From NCBI GenBank assembly GCA_900768915.1, contig CAAGEQ010000034.1, forward strand, positions 25,537 to 89,536: DNA of 64,000 nucleotides. Reading direction: 5' to 3'. Numbering within the stretch: the first letter of the stretch is position 1; every line of letters begins with the position of its first letter. A program made the translations under genes and the position numbers. Below the pieces are notes generated by a model. The model was not told where the DNA came from, did no database searches, and worked only from the letters and a program-made list of their open reading frames with translations. Positions 27,482-35,636 of this stretch are shown here, piece after piece. The stretch is from Candidatus Gastranaerophilales bacterium. GTDB lineage: Bacteria; Cyanobacteriota; Vampirovibrionia; Gastranaerophilales; Gastranaerophilaceae.

Positions 27482-27805
27482 AAACAAGGTGATAATTTTC
27501 TAGACTGTAAGCCTTATATAGTATAATTTGACGGATAAAATTGAAAGAGGGAATGTTGGTGTGATTTAGATGTTGTTTAGATTTAAGGCATTTCCCTCAT
27601 TTTAAGAAAAATTATCCTTTTTGTCCTTTTCTTATCCTTAAAATTATCCTTTTTTCTAAAATAATGTTGCAAATTCGCCACAAACTTAGACAGGGGTTGG
27701 AATTATGGAAGGATAGAAAAAGGATAAAAACTTCCGAAGGGTGGGAAATGTTATATTAGCTTAATTGCTGTTGGGCAAGTATGCCCACAACCTACAACTT
27801 AATTT
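27482..27805. other. Intergenic region with repeated TATCCTT heptamers and hairpins
   Basis: These 324 bases between convergent genes contain a TATAAT at 27522-27527. A long-range pairing of GAGGGAATG (near 27547) with CATTTCCCTC (near 27590) follows. Five copies of TATCCTT are present: three direct (27613, 27633, 27645) and two inverted (27709, 27720). A hairpin TGGGCA-AGTA-TGCCCA lies at 27772-27787. No protein gene is apparent. It borders the GATC restriction island. Confidence 0.55.
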
Positions 27806-28792
27806 TCAATCATTATTTAGCTCCCTAAATTTTAAACCAAAATTTTGGTTTAAAATTTTCGCCATAAACATAGCTTCTTTTTCATTTATCCTAAATTTTT
27901 CTTGTAAATATCCTATATCGAAACTAGCACTTTTAGCAACAGGAAAATTTAATGAATATCCTTTGTGTAGATTTACCCATTCTGGATTATGTTTTTGTGT
28001 ATATGTACAGTCATCACATATTCCAACAAGAAGATCTCTTTTTTCTTTTAACAAAACATAATAATAAAAATTCTGAGGATAGTTTTCAATAACAATCATG
28101 TCATAATCATTATTGAAATTTATTATACTTGTTTTGTATTCAATCATTTTTGTAGATAAGTCTTGTTTTAATTCTATCCAAGAAATTGCATTATTAAAAT
28201 AATCATTATTTATTACACCCTCGAGGCAAAAATCTTTTATTGTTGTTTCAAACCCTTTACGATAGTAATAAAATTCCCAACTAGAATTTTTTGTATATTC
28301 AAGCCGAGCTTCTCTATCATCATCACTATAAAATATAACTACTTCTGGCTCATTAATTCCATTTAAATATGCCAATAAAGCATTTTTATTATAGACGTGT
28401 AATTGAGTAACATGAGGCTGATTTTTAGATATTGAATCTACATCATCAAGATAATCATTCACTTCTTGCTGTTTTTTTAATAATTCTGCCATATCTTGTT
28501 CTGGTATACTATATTCATTCAGAATGGATTTAAACTTATTTTCCATTTCGTTAAAACTATCAACGCTTTTCTTTAATTTTTCTATATTGGTTTCAATAGT
28601 TTGGTCTTTTTGCTTTGTTTCCAGTTCAATATTCTTTTTTAAAGACGCTATAGTTACAATGAAATATATAACCACCAACAATAATATAAGAGATAACCCT
28701 AAAACTATTCTAAGCATTATAGAAAATTCAGTTAGCGTTAAACTTCCAAATATAATAGTTATTATAAGCCCTATAAGCCAAGCAATATTCAT
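27806..28792 (-). CDS. Unknown two-helix membrane protein coupled to the DpnII-type R-M genes
   Basis: A 328-residue protein with two N-terminal membrane helices (about 5-24 and 28-50). A coiled-coil region (about 52-125) and a soluble C-terminal domain of about 200 residues follow; the latter contains W-E-F-Y-Y-Y-R and a C-D-D-C pair near residue 265. Its ATG overlaps the stop of the DpnII endonuclease gene (ATGA), so it is the last gene of the four-gene restriction operon. No enzymatic motif was recognised. The layout (two helices, coiled coil, soluble domain) repeats that of the small protein in the type I operon at 5054-5563, without visible sequence similarity. A defence-related sensor or effector is plausible but unproven. 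Confidence 0.75.
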   Translation of the reverse strand: MNIAWLIGLIITIIFGSLTLTEFSIMLRIVLGLSLILLLVVIYFIVTIASLKKNIELETKQKDQTIETNIEKLKKSVDSFNEMENKFKSILNEYSIPEQDMAELLKKQQEVNDYLDDVDSISKNQPHVTQLHVYNKNALLAYLNGINEPEVVIFYSDDDREARLEYTKNSSWEFYYYRKGFETTIKDFCLEGVINNDYFNNAISWIELKQDLSTKMIEYKTSIINFNNDYDMIVIENYPQNFYYYVLLKEKRDLLVGICDDCTYTQKHNPEWVNLHKGYSLNFPVAKSASFDIGYLQEKFRINEKEAMFMAKILNQNFGLKFRELNND

Positions 28793-29667
28793 TTTGAACC
28801 TCTTTTTTGAATTTTCAACGTTGATAAAATATTTTCTTCCAAATCTTTTATGTTATAAACCGTATCCAACACATCAAAAGTTTCTTCAAGATTGTTTTTT
28901 GCACTATTCCAACCGCAACCATCAGTAAACCAAATGAAAGTTACACCGTCTATTGTGGCAACTTCTTGAGCCAAAGTTTTATAACTTCTTGCCGTTTCAT
29001 TGAGTTTTGAGCCTCCACTGGAGTAAAAATTCGTTTCAATTACATAAATCTGCTTATCGGTTTTAATTACAAAGTCAAAGCGTTTTTCCATTTTACCTTG
29101 ATTTGAAATTGCAGAGAGGTTTACACCCCATTTTTGCTCAATTTCATGGATATATATTTCCTTAAAGTAATTTTGACCTTTTTTAAATCCGGCTTTTTGA
29201 ATAAAACTTTCAACCAGATTTTCCATCAAATGTCCGCCACGATTTTTACGTCCGTTACTATCCAATCCTGTTTCAACTCCTGTTGCATAATCAACCAAAT
29301 TACTTACAATATGATTTTCTAATAAATCAAACAACTTAGTTTTATGCATAAACATTTTGTATTCTTCAATACTGTAATTGCATTTGTCAAACGAAAAATT
29401 ATATTCACCATCAGCATCTGTAACAGAAATTTCGTTAGAACGAACAGCCAAAAGTAAAGGAATACATTTTAAAGTTTCAGGATACTTAGTAATAATTTCT
29501 TCAAAATCTTTTTCAATATTTTTTGAGCCAACCAAACTATTTAAAATATTTAATTCAACTTTTATATTGTCAATGTTTCGATTTACCTTGTCAAAATCTA
29601 CATAATAGCAATAATCTGCAATACAAGGTCTAAAAGTAGATAGCCATTTTTTAAAATCTCTAGTCAT
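28789..29667 (-). CDS. dpnB: DpnII-type restriction endonuclease (predicted GATC)
   Basis: A 292-residue type II endonuclease of the DpnII/MboI family, which cuts unmethylated GATC. Family blocks are LFDLLENHIVSNLVDYATG near residue 110, GLDSNGRKNRGGHLME near 135, and the nuclease segment FDFVIKTDKQIYVIETNFY near 200, where the Asp and E-T-N residues fit a PD-(D/E)xK-like centre. It is translated after the Dam-type methylase through a TAATG overlap. The GATC specificity is inferred from the family and the adjacent DpnM- and DpnA-like methylases. Confidence 0.9.
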   Translation of the reverse strand: MTRDFKKWLSTFRPCIADYCYYVDFDKVNRNIDNIKVELNILNSLVGSKNIEKDFEEIITKYPETLKCIPLLLAVRSNEISVTDADGEYNFSFDKCNYSIEEYKMFMHKTKLFDLLENHIVSNLVDYATGVETGLDSNGRKNRGGHLMENLVESFIQKAGFKKGQNYFKEIYIHEIEQKWGVNLSAISNQGKMEKRFDFVIKTDKQIYVIETNFYSSGGSKLNETARSYKTLAQEVATIDGVTFIWFTDGCGWNSAKNNLEETFDVLDTVYNIKDLEENILSTLKIQKRGSK

Positions 29668-30506
29668 TAATAATTCCTCACCAAAACTTCTGTTATTTTA
29701 CCTCTACCACCAGCATTTGCATTTATCTGACGAGATGCAAAAACTTTTTTAATATTGTAATTTTCGTACAATTCATTTACCAATTTTGTGTCAGAGTTTG
29801 ATAACAAGAATTTTACTCCCATTGAGTCTAACTCATCACAAACATCACGCAATTTGAATTGCATATCAATATCGAATCCATCTTTTGTGTATGATGTAAA
29901 ACTCGATGTTTCACTCAACGGAACATAAGGAGGGTCAAAATACACAAAATCGCCTTTTTGCACTTTAGTTAAAATCTCTGAAAAATCTGCGTGCTTAATT
30001 TCCGTTTTTTGTAAAAGGTTGGAACAATTTATCAAATTATTTTCATCTAAAATTCTCGGATTCTTATAGTGCCCGAACGGAACATTAAATTCGCCTTTAG
30101 AGTTTACTCGGTACATTCCGTTAAAACAAGTTCTGTTCAGATAGATAAAACGGCTTGCTTTCTTAACATTTGACCAATTTTTATACTCTTCCGTACGGTC
30201 AATATTACGAATTTCCATAAAATATTCTTTTGAAATATCGTGTTTTTTCAAGTCTGTAATAAGTTTATCAACGTTATCTCTAACAACCTGATAAAGGTTG
30301 ATCAATTCTTCATTCATATCGGAAATATAAGCATTATCAGGCTGAAGTTCAAAGAACAAAGCTCCGCCGCCGATAAAAGGTTCAAAATATCTGTTGTAGT
30401 TTTCCGGCATGTTTTTTAGCAACTCAAACATAAGCTGACGTTTTCCGCCAACCCACTTAACTATCGGGTATGTTTCCTCTTTGAGTTTTTCTAAAACTAC
30501 TGCCAT
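29667..30506 (-). CDS. dpnM: DNA adenine methyltransferase, Dam/DpnM type (predicted GATC)
   Basis: A 279-residue N6-adenine methyltransferase that should methylate GATC and protect the genome from the adjacent endonuclease. Typical are VKWVGGKRQL near residue 17, the SAM motif FEPFIGGGALFF near 42, the Dam-specific Y-R-V-N-S-K-G-E-F-N-V-P region, and the catalytic FVYFDPPYVPLS near 190. Length matches DpnM. It overlaps the end of the second methylase gene by ten bases and the endonuclease start by one base. Its base composition looks slightly richer in G+C than the neighbours, in keeping with horizontal spread of such systems. Confidence 0.95.
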   Translation of the reverse strand: MAVVLEKLKEETYPIVKWVGGKRQLMFELLKNMPENYNRYFEPFIGGGALFFELQPDNAYISDMNEELINLYQVVRDNVDKLITDLKKHDISKEYFMEIRNIDRTEEYKNWSNVKKASRFIYLNRTCFNGMYRVNSKGEFNVPFGHYKNPRILDENNLINCSNLLQKTEIKHADFSEILTKVQKGDFVYFDPPYVPLSETSSFTSYTKDGFDIDMQFKLRDVCDELDSMGVKFLLSNSDTKLVNELYENYNIKKVFASRQINANAGGRGKITEVLVRNY

Positions 30507-31300
30507 TCAAGTTCCTTATCTACAAATTCCTGTTCAAACCTTTTAATAGAAAGGTCTAAATATTCTTTTTCCAAGTCTATACCAATGAATTTTCGCCCTA
30601 ACTTTAATGCCATTATACCAGTTGTTGAACTGCCTGTAAACGGATCAAGAATCAAATCGCCTTTATTAGTTGAAGCAAGGATTATTCGCCTTAACAATTC
30701 TAAAGGTTTTTGTGTTGGGTGCTTGCCGAAAGTTTTTTCGTAAGATTTTGGAGTATCAATTTGCCAAACTGAACGCATTTGTTTGTTTGGCTTTTTAAGT
30801 TCATCATCGCCCCAATCGCCATTTTTCATCGCTTCATAGTTAAAAGTATGCTTACCTTTCGGATCTTTTCTTGCCCAAAGCAAAGTTTCATGACTTGCTG
30901 TAAAGTATCTACAACTCATATTTGGCGAAGCATTTGGCTTAAACCAACAAATATCGTTTAATATTTTAAATCCGGATTTCTGTAAAGCAAAACCACAAGC
31001 ATAAATAGAATGGTAAGTACCTGATATCCAAATTGTTCCGTTTGGTTTTAGTACTCTGCGGCATGCATTAATCCATTTTTGATGAAACGCAAAATCTTCA
31101 TCTAGCCCTTTGCTTTTATCCCATTTGCCTTTATTAACGCAAATAACCTTACCAGCTTGACAACTAATTCCGCCATTAGATAACATATATGGAGGATCCG
31201 CAAAAATCATATCAACTGATTCAGAAGTTGCCTTATTTAAAATTTCAATACAATCACCCTGAAATAAAGTTATATCGTCTTTTTCATAAAACTTTTGCAT
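30497..31300 (-). CDS. dpnA: DNA adenine methyltransferase, DpnA type
   Basis: A 267-residue methyltransferase resembling DpnA, the second methylase of DpnII systems, which also acts on single-stranded DNA and helps protect incoming DNA during transformation (known for Streptococcus). The catalytic motif FADPPYMLSNGG is near residue 35. The target region contains CRYFTASHETLLWARK near 125, and the SAM motif LDPFTGSSTTG lies near 218, giving a beta-class order of motifs. It is the first gene of the operon, and the start sits six bases after TATAAT. The presence of comFC elsewhere fits with possible transformation, but this is inference. Confidence 0.93.
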   Translation of the reverse strand: MQKFYEKDDITLFQGDCIEILNKATSESVDMIFADPPYMLSNGGISCQAGKVICVNKGKWDKSKGLDEDFAFHQKWINACRRVLKPNGTIWISGTYHSIYACGFALQKSGFKILNDICWFKPNASPNMSCRYFTASHETLLWARKDPKGKHTFNYEAMKNGDWGDDELKKPNKQMRSVWQIDTPKSYEKTFGKHPTQKPLELLRRIILASTNKGDLILDPFTGSSTTGIMALKLGRKFIGIDLEKEYLDLSIKRFEQEFVDKELEWQ

Positions 31301-31306
31301 GGGTTA

Positions 31307-31312
31307 ATTATA
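31307..31312 (-). promoter_or_regulatory. Leaderless -10 box of the DpnII-type operon
   Basis: TATAAT on the minus strand followed by TAACCC and then the ATG of dpnA. No good -35 was found and no ribosome binding site is present. Confidence 0.6.
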
Positions 31313-31435
31313 GTACAAATATGTAATTATTTCTCGTTTTATCTGATATATTTTCTCAAACTGCAAGTCAAATTATATATAGGTATAACGGCTCATATTT
31401 AAAATCAAATGAATAAAAAACTACATTATAAAAAC

Positions 31436-31463
31436 AAAAAAGACTCCGATATGGAGTCTTTTT
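31436..31463. terminator. Terminator downstream of tRNA-His
   Basis: The stem AAAAAGACTCC with GGAGTCTTTTT, loop GATAT or ATATC depending on strand, is placed six bases after the tRNA 3' end on the minus strand. Confidence 0.85.
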
Positions 31464-31468
31464 AAAAA

Positions 31469-31545
31469 TGGGGCGGGAGATGGGATTCGAACCCACGAAT
31501 ATCGGAACCACAATCCGAGGTCTTAACCACTTGACGACACCCGCC
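31469..31545 (-). tRNA. tRNA-His (anticodon GTG)
   Basis: A full cloverleaf on the minus strand with an encoded extra G at the 5' end (G-1, opposite C73), as tRNA-His requires. The anticodon loop is TTGTGGT, the T arm contains GGTTCGAATCC, and the CCA end is encoded. One acceptor pair (6-67) is a T-T mismatch, which is unusual but tolerable. The terminator at 31436-31463 follows. Confidence 0.93.
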
Positions 31546-31605
31546 ATCAAACTTTCTTATTTTATTATATCAAATCAATTTTATTCTACAAGTATTTATT
31601 TTATA

Positions 31606-31638
31606 AAAAAGACCGAGTCAACAAAACTCGGTCTTTTT
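31606..31638. terminator. Terminator of the rpaB-like gene
   Basis: A 13-bp stem, AAAAAGACCGAGT with ACTCGGTCTTTTT, around the loop CAACAAA, 20 bases after the response-regulator stop on the minus strand. Confidence 0.87.
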
Positions 31639-31658
31639 CAATCATTGTTTTAATTAAC

Positions 31659-32411
31659 TTAGTTAATTCGTTGGAACATATAACCAATTCCTCTTGCAGT
31701 CAAAATCAACTCAGGATTTGTTGGATCAGTTTCCAATTTAGAACGTAATCTAGAAATATGAACGTCAACAACACGTGTATCAATTCTATGATCTGCTGGA
31801 TAAGACCATACATGTTGCAAGATTTCGTTTCTTGAATATGCTTGACCTGAATTGTTTACCAACAATTCTAACAAACTAAATTCCATACCTGTTAAACGAA
31901 TTCTTTCGTTCTTTCTATAAACTTGACGTCTTGCTGTATCAATTTTGATATTACCTGTAGTAATAACGTTCTTAGCAACTGCTTTACCACCTGTAGGAAC
32001 AACAACATTCTTATCTGAAGTTCTTCTCAATACGGCTTTAACACGTGCTTCTAATTCTTTTGGGCTGAATGGTTTGATTACATAATCATCTGCACCAAGT
32101 TCCAAACCAGTAATTCTTTCAGAAACATCACCTAATGCTGTCAAGATAATAATAGGTACATCTGATGTTCTTCTAATTTCTCTTGTTACACCATAACCGT
32201 CCATTTTTGGCATCATTACATCTAATACTACCAAATCTGGATTTTCTTTGTTAAACACTTCTACTGCTTCTTCACCGTCTTCTGTTACAACAACATCGTA
32301 ACCAACCATTTTTAAACGGGTTTCTAAAATCCTTCTAATACTTGCTTCGTCATCTGCAACTAATATTTTTTGACGAGTTGATTCTTCTTGGATTTCTTCA
32401 TTTTCAGTCAT
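31659..32411 (-). CDS. rpaB: OmpR-family response regulator, RpaB/Ycf27-like
   Basis: A 250-residue two-component regulator. The receiver domain (about 15-130) has the acidic pair D-D-E-A, the phosphoacceptor Asp in VVLDVMMPKMDGYG, Thr in LTALGD, and Lys in VIKPFSPKELEAR. The winged-helix domain (about 150-248) includes RLTGMEFSLLELLV and RVVDVHISRLRSKLE. The sequence is strikingly close to cyanobacterial RpaB, an essential regulator of stress and light-responsive genes. The cognate kinase in Cyanobacteria is Hik33/NblS; no kinase gene lies here. The start has AAGGA upstream. This is the best lineage marker in the window. A non-photosynthetic host must use it for other targets. Confidence 0.92.
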   Translation of the reverse strand: MTENEEIQEESTRQKILVADDEASIRRILETRLKMVGYDVVVTEDGEEAVEVFNKENPDLVVLDVMMPKMDGYGVTREIRRTSDVPIIILTALGDVSERITGLELGADDYVIKPFSPKELEARVKAVLRRTSDKNVVVPTGGKAVAKNVITTGNIKIDTARRQVYRKNERIRLTGMEFSLLELLVNNSGQAYSRNEILQHVWSYPADHRIDTRVVDVHISRLRSKLETDPTNPELILTARGIGYMFQRIN

Positions 32412-32549
32412 ATTACCATCCTTTAAATTTAAGACTAATTATTACAAAACATTTACTTTCGTTTAGAAAATTTAATAAATATAAACATATCTTAATATAA
32501 TTGACACAAAATTGCAAGTATTTTTTTGTTAAATACTGCATTTTTACGA

Positions 32550-34127
32550 TTATTTTCCAGATACATCCTTTATACCTTTTCTTCGTAAAATTGATGCCAA
32601 TTGCATATACAATTCTTTATTTTTAGCAGATTTATCAATATCACTTGCTTCTTTAATATATTCAAATGCATCTTCATATTTTCCAATTGTTTGATAAAAC
32701 TCACTCATTTTTACATACAATTCTGCATTTGCAACATCTAACGAAATTGCCTTTTTTAAACTTTCTATCGCAAAATTTACATCTTCTTTCTCAAACAAAG
32801 CACAAGCATTATAATAATAACCCTCATAATGATTAATATCTAATTCAATCAAATCTTGAGCAGAATCAAACAATGCATCGTAATCTTTCTTTTCCAAATT
32901 CAATTCTGCTTCCAAAACTTTTGCATAATAATAATTAGGATATTTCTCAACCAATTCTTTAACCTTATTATTAGCCTCATCATATTGTTTCAATTTAAGC
33001 ATTATACGAACTAAAAACGATTGATATTCAAAAGATTTAGAATTTAGTTCTATCACTTGTTTAATAATAGTTTCTGCTTGTTTATACATATCCAAATTAA
33101 AATATATTCTTGCCAAAGACGACAAAATCAATTCATTTTCTGGATGTTCTTTCAACAATTTTTCTAATTCAATTTTTGGAGTTGCCAAATCACCTTTTTC
33201 AGCTTTAATCACTTGCAACAACACTTTTGAATCAAAATATTCAGGGTTCAAATGTGCTTCTGCATTTTCATAATCACCTGAACGATATAATAAATATGCC
33301 AATGAATAATGATAACTTTCGTCCATTGGATTCAAACATATTGCTGTATTAAAAGATTTTTTAGCCTCATCAAACCAACCTTTTAAATAGTATGCTTGTC
33401 CCATATTAAAATAATATTGTGGATTTTTAGAATCTTTTTCTGAAGCACTTTTAAAATATTCAATAGCCTCATCTAATTTCAATTCATCTAATTTATTTAA
33501 TCCTATGTAATTTAAACTTTCTGCGTTTTCTGCGTTATTTTCTTCCAATTTTTTAAAAACCTCTTTTGCCTTATCCATATCTTTTTGTTCATAATATATT
33601 TTTCCAGTTAATTCATAAACTTTTTCCTTATAATCCGTTTGCAAATTGTCTGGAACTATATTATTTAATACATCTATTGCTTTATCAAATTGTTTCAAAT
33701 TATATAATGCTAAAGCATATTTATATTTACACTCAATATCCTCAATATTTTGTGTATATAAAACAATTGCATCATACTTTTTACGATATTCTAATATTTT
33801 TACTAACTCTAACAAATCTGTTTCTGATTCGGTTAGCGAATAAATTTGTTTTGCAATTCGTTCTGCGTCATCAAAATTTTTATCCGACAAATAAACTTTT
33901 CGTAAAACAGATAAACTACTTGTATGATTTTCATCTATTTCCAATGCTTTTTCAGCATAATGTATTGCCCTTTCATTATTACCAAGCAAAAAATACAAAT
34001 CTGCCAACTCGGCTAAAATTTCAATATCATCACCTTCGGTTGACATAACCTTATAATACAATTCTATCGCTTGCTTATAATATCCTTTTCTCTTCAATTC
34101 AAAGGCATCAATCATATAATTTTTCAT
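32550..34127 (-). CDS. Cytosolic tetratricopeptide-repeat protein
   Basis: A 525-residue protein made almost entirely of TPR units (about fourteen), with clear copies such as A-I-H-Y-A-E-K-A-L near residue 55 and A-I-E-Y-F-K-S-A near 220. There is no signal peptide or membrane segment, so it should be a cytosolic scaffold. Its ATG overlaps the stop of the FtsB/DivIC-like gene (TAATG), which suggests a joint role, perhaps in division or envelope assembly. That link comes from context only. Confidence 0.85.
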   Translation of the reverse strand: MKNYMIDAFELKRKGYYKQAIELYYKVMSTEGDDIEILAELADLYFLLGNNERAIHYAEKALEIDENHTSSLSVLRKVYLSDKNFDDAERIAKQIYSLTESETDLLELVKILEYRKKYDAIVLYTQNIEDIECKYKYALALYNLKQFDKAIDVLNNIVPDNLQTDYKEKVYELTGKIYYEQKDMDKAKEVFKKLEENNAENAESLNYIGLNKLDELKLDEAIEYFKSASEKDSKNPQYYFNMGQAYYLKGWFDEAKKSFNTAICLNPMDESYHYSLAYLLYRSGDYENAEAHLNPEYFDSKVLLQVIKAEKGDLATPKIELEKLLKEHPENELILSSLARIYFNLDMYKQAETIIKQVIELNSKSFEYQSFLVRIMLKLKQYDEANNKVKELVEKYPNYYYAKVLEAELNLEKKDYDALFDSAQDLIELDINHYEGYYYNACALFEKEDVNFAIESLKKAISLDVANAELYVKMSEFYQTIGKYEDAFEYIKEASDIDKSAKNKELYMQLASILRRKGIKDVSGK

Positions 34128-34528
34128 TATTTTTTAAATCCAATTTTTTTATGTTTTTCATCTGCTGGTACTGCTTGTTTATTAACAATAATAAGCATTT
34201 CATCTTTACCAGCCATTTTCAAGTTATTTCTTGCAATTGATTCCATTGCTGCAGTAGTTGAAAAATTTTTAATATCTTTTTTTAATTCTTCATTTTTTAT
34301 TTCTGCAATTGCTTGTTTGGATTTCAATAACGCAATTTTTCTATGATACGAAACAACCTTCGTTACATTAAGCAACGCACTAAAAGACATTTGCACCAAA
34401 CAAATTAACAATATAATCGTTAAAAATGAATAATAAAATTGAGTATGATGACGTCTTTTTGCACTCTTTTTCTTAACTTTATCTGCTAAATTATTATCTG
34501 TTTTTTCTTTTTTAGATTTTTTTTCCAT
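34127..34528 (-). CDS. FtsB/DivIC-like septum formation protein
   Basis: A 133-residue bitopic protein. A basic Lys-rich cytoplasmic start (1-28) is followed by one membrane helix (about 31-52), a short coiled coil (about 60-88), and a small C-terminal domain with A-R-N-N-L-K-M-A-G-K-D-E near residue 100, as in FtsB/DivIC. Members of this family form a complex with FtsL and FtsQ at the division septum. It is longer than E. coli FtsB and nearer to DivIC. It is coupled to the downstream TPR gene and carries its own leaderless promoter, whose -35 overlaps the stop codon of the preceding gene. Confidence 0.78.
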   Translation of the reverse strand: MEKKSKKEKTDNNLADKVKKKSAKRRHHTQFYYSFLTIILLICLVQMSFSALLNVTKVVSYHRKIALLKSKQAIAEIKNEELKKDIKNFSTTAAMESIARNNLKMAGKDEMLIIVNKQAVPADEKHKKIGFKK

Positions 34529-34534
34529 AACATA

Positions 34535-34563
34535 ATTATATATAATTTTTCACTCGATTACAA
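34535..34563 (-). promoter_or_regulatory. Leaderless promoter of the FtsB/DivIC-like gene
   Basis: On the minus strand: TTGTAA (34558-34563, containing the upstream stop codon), a 17-base spacer, TATAAT (34535-34540), then six bases to the ATG. Confidence 0.72.
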
Positions 34564-35373
34564 CCTAATTCTAGTAGAAAATTCTATCGCAGAATTAACT
34601 TTTCCACCAGCATAATATGAATTTGTTATACCTAACTCAATTCTAATCAAATCAGGAGTTTTTTGCCATTGAGGAGTATAAATTATTGATATTCTATTTT
34701 TTTTAACATCACTATTTACATATGCTTGAACTGTATCACGAATAACAAACGACTTTGATAATTTTATCTCAGGTGCGATTTGAACAAGTCTATCATCACT
34801 AGAATATTCAATATTTCTTTCACTTGTTGCGACACCACCAGTTATAGCAAAATATTTAAAATCATATCTAGTATATAAATTCATAGTTGTTTGCAATTGA
34901 GATGTATCTATACCTGACGAATAATACGTTCCGTAAGAGAAGTTTCCAACTTGCTCTTGAACATAACTCCATACAGGTGCAATAATATATTCTTCACCTG
35001 ATAATCTAGATGCAGTTGAAAGAGCACTTCTTGCTGGTGCATTTAAACCTGTTGTATAAACTTTTTTTTCATTAACAGGAATAACCATATTTGCTGTTTT
35101 TAAACGAATTTTTGGTTTTTCTATATTGTGATCTAATTCAATTTCACTACCAACATTTGCACCCTCATCATAAATAACAGAACCTTTCAACTCTACTTCT
35201 GCAGGAAAATATAAATCATCATATTTTTGTTGTTCATGTGTTTCAATTGTTGGGGTTTCCTCTGGTAATACATGATGAATTGTTTCAACGGCTTTAGGTT
35301 GGTCAATCTCTATCGCAAAAACTGACGGAACCAAAACAAATATAAAACATAACAAACAAATATACTTTCTCAT
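34558..35373 (-). CDS. Exported protein, possible outer-membrane beta-barrel
   Basis: A 271-residue protein with a Sec signal peptide (about residues 1-20, ending V-F-A). A variable region of about 100 residues follows, then a C-terminal half rich in alternating polar and hydrophobic residues (for example F-A-I-T-G-G-V-A and R-I-E-L-G-I-T-N). It ends in R-I-R-L. Such alternation suggests beta strands of an outer-membrane barrel; a terminal aromatic residue is missing, so this is tentative. No family was recognised. It has one of the best promoters of the window and is the first gene before the FtsB-like and TPR genes. Confidence 0.68.
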   Translation of the reverse strand: MRKYICLLCFIFVLVPSVFAIEIDQPKAVETIHHVLPEETPTIETHEQQKYDDLYFPAEVELKGSVIYDEGANVGSEIELDHNIEKPKIRLKTANMVIPVNEKKVYTTGLNAPARSALSTASRLSGEEYIIAPVWSYVQEQVGNFSYGTYYSSGIDTSQLQTTMNLYTRYDFKYFAITGGVATSERNIEYSSDDRLVQIAPEIKLSKSFVIRDTVQAYVNSDVKKNRISIIYTPQWQKTPDLIRIELGITNSYYAGGKVNSAIEFSTRIRL

Positions 35374-35379
35374 AAATAC

Positions 35380-35408
35380 ATTCTAATTCATAACAATGGG
35401 GTTTTCAA
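35380..35408 (-). promoter_or_regulatory. Leaderless promoter of the exported-protein gene
   Basis: On the minus strand: TTGAAA (35403-35408), a 17-base spacer, TAGAAT (35380-35385), then six bases to the ATG at 35373. No ribosome binding site. Confidence 0.75.
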
Positions 35409-35418
35409 GTAATAAAAA

Positions 35419-35489
35419 AGGCGACACCCAGATTCGAACTGGGGGTAAAAGCTTTGCAGGCTCCTGCCTTACCACTTGGCCATGTCGCC
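35419..35489 (-). tRNA. tRNA-Cys (anticodon GCA)
   Basis: A 71-base cloverleaf on the minus strand with a fully paired GGCGACA acceptor, anticodon loop CTGCAAA, T loop TTCGAAT and the discriminator T73 expected for Cys. CCA is not encoded; six T (counting T73) come instead, unlike the tRNA-His gene of this window. Confidence 0.93.
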
Positions 35490-35624
35490 TCACCTTCTTT
35501 TAATATCCTATTGAAGATATAAACAAATGTCAATAGTCGATTAAAATAATGTAACTTATTTATATTTTTATTTACTATTTCCCTTTATTTTAAACTTCCA
35601 AAAATATTCTCATAATGCTTGTGC

Positions 35625-35630
35625 TATAAT
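35625..35630 (+). promoter_or_regulatory. Extended -10 box giving leaderless mnmE mRNA
   Basis: TGCTATAAT is an extended -10 box; six bases after TATAAT comes the mnmE ATG at 35637. No ribosome binding site and no clear -35. Confidence 0.68.
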
Positions 35631-35636
35631 CATAGT

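Noticed and set aside
32441..32460. RpaB-type HLR1 direct repeat before the rpaB-like gene
   Set aside because: The two TTAC-like halves are mis-spaced by one base and carry mismatches.
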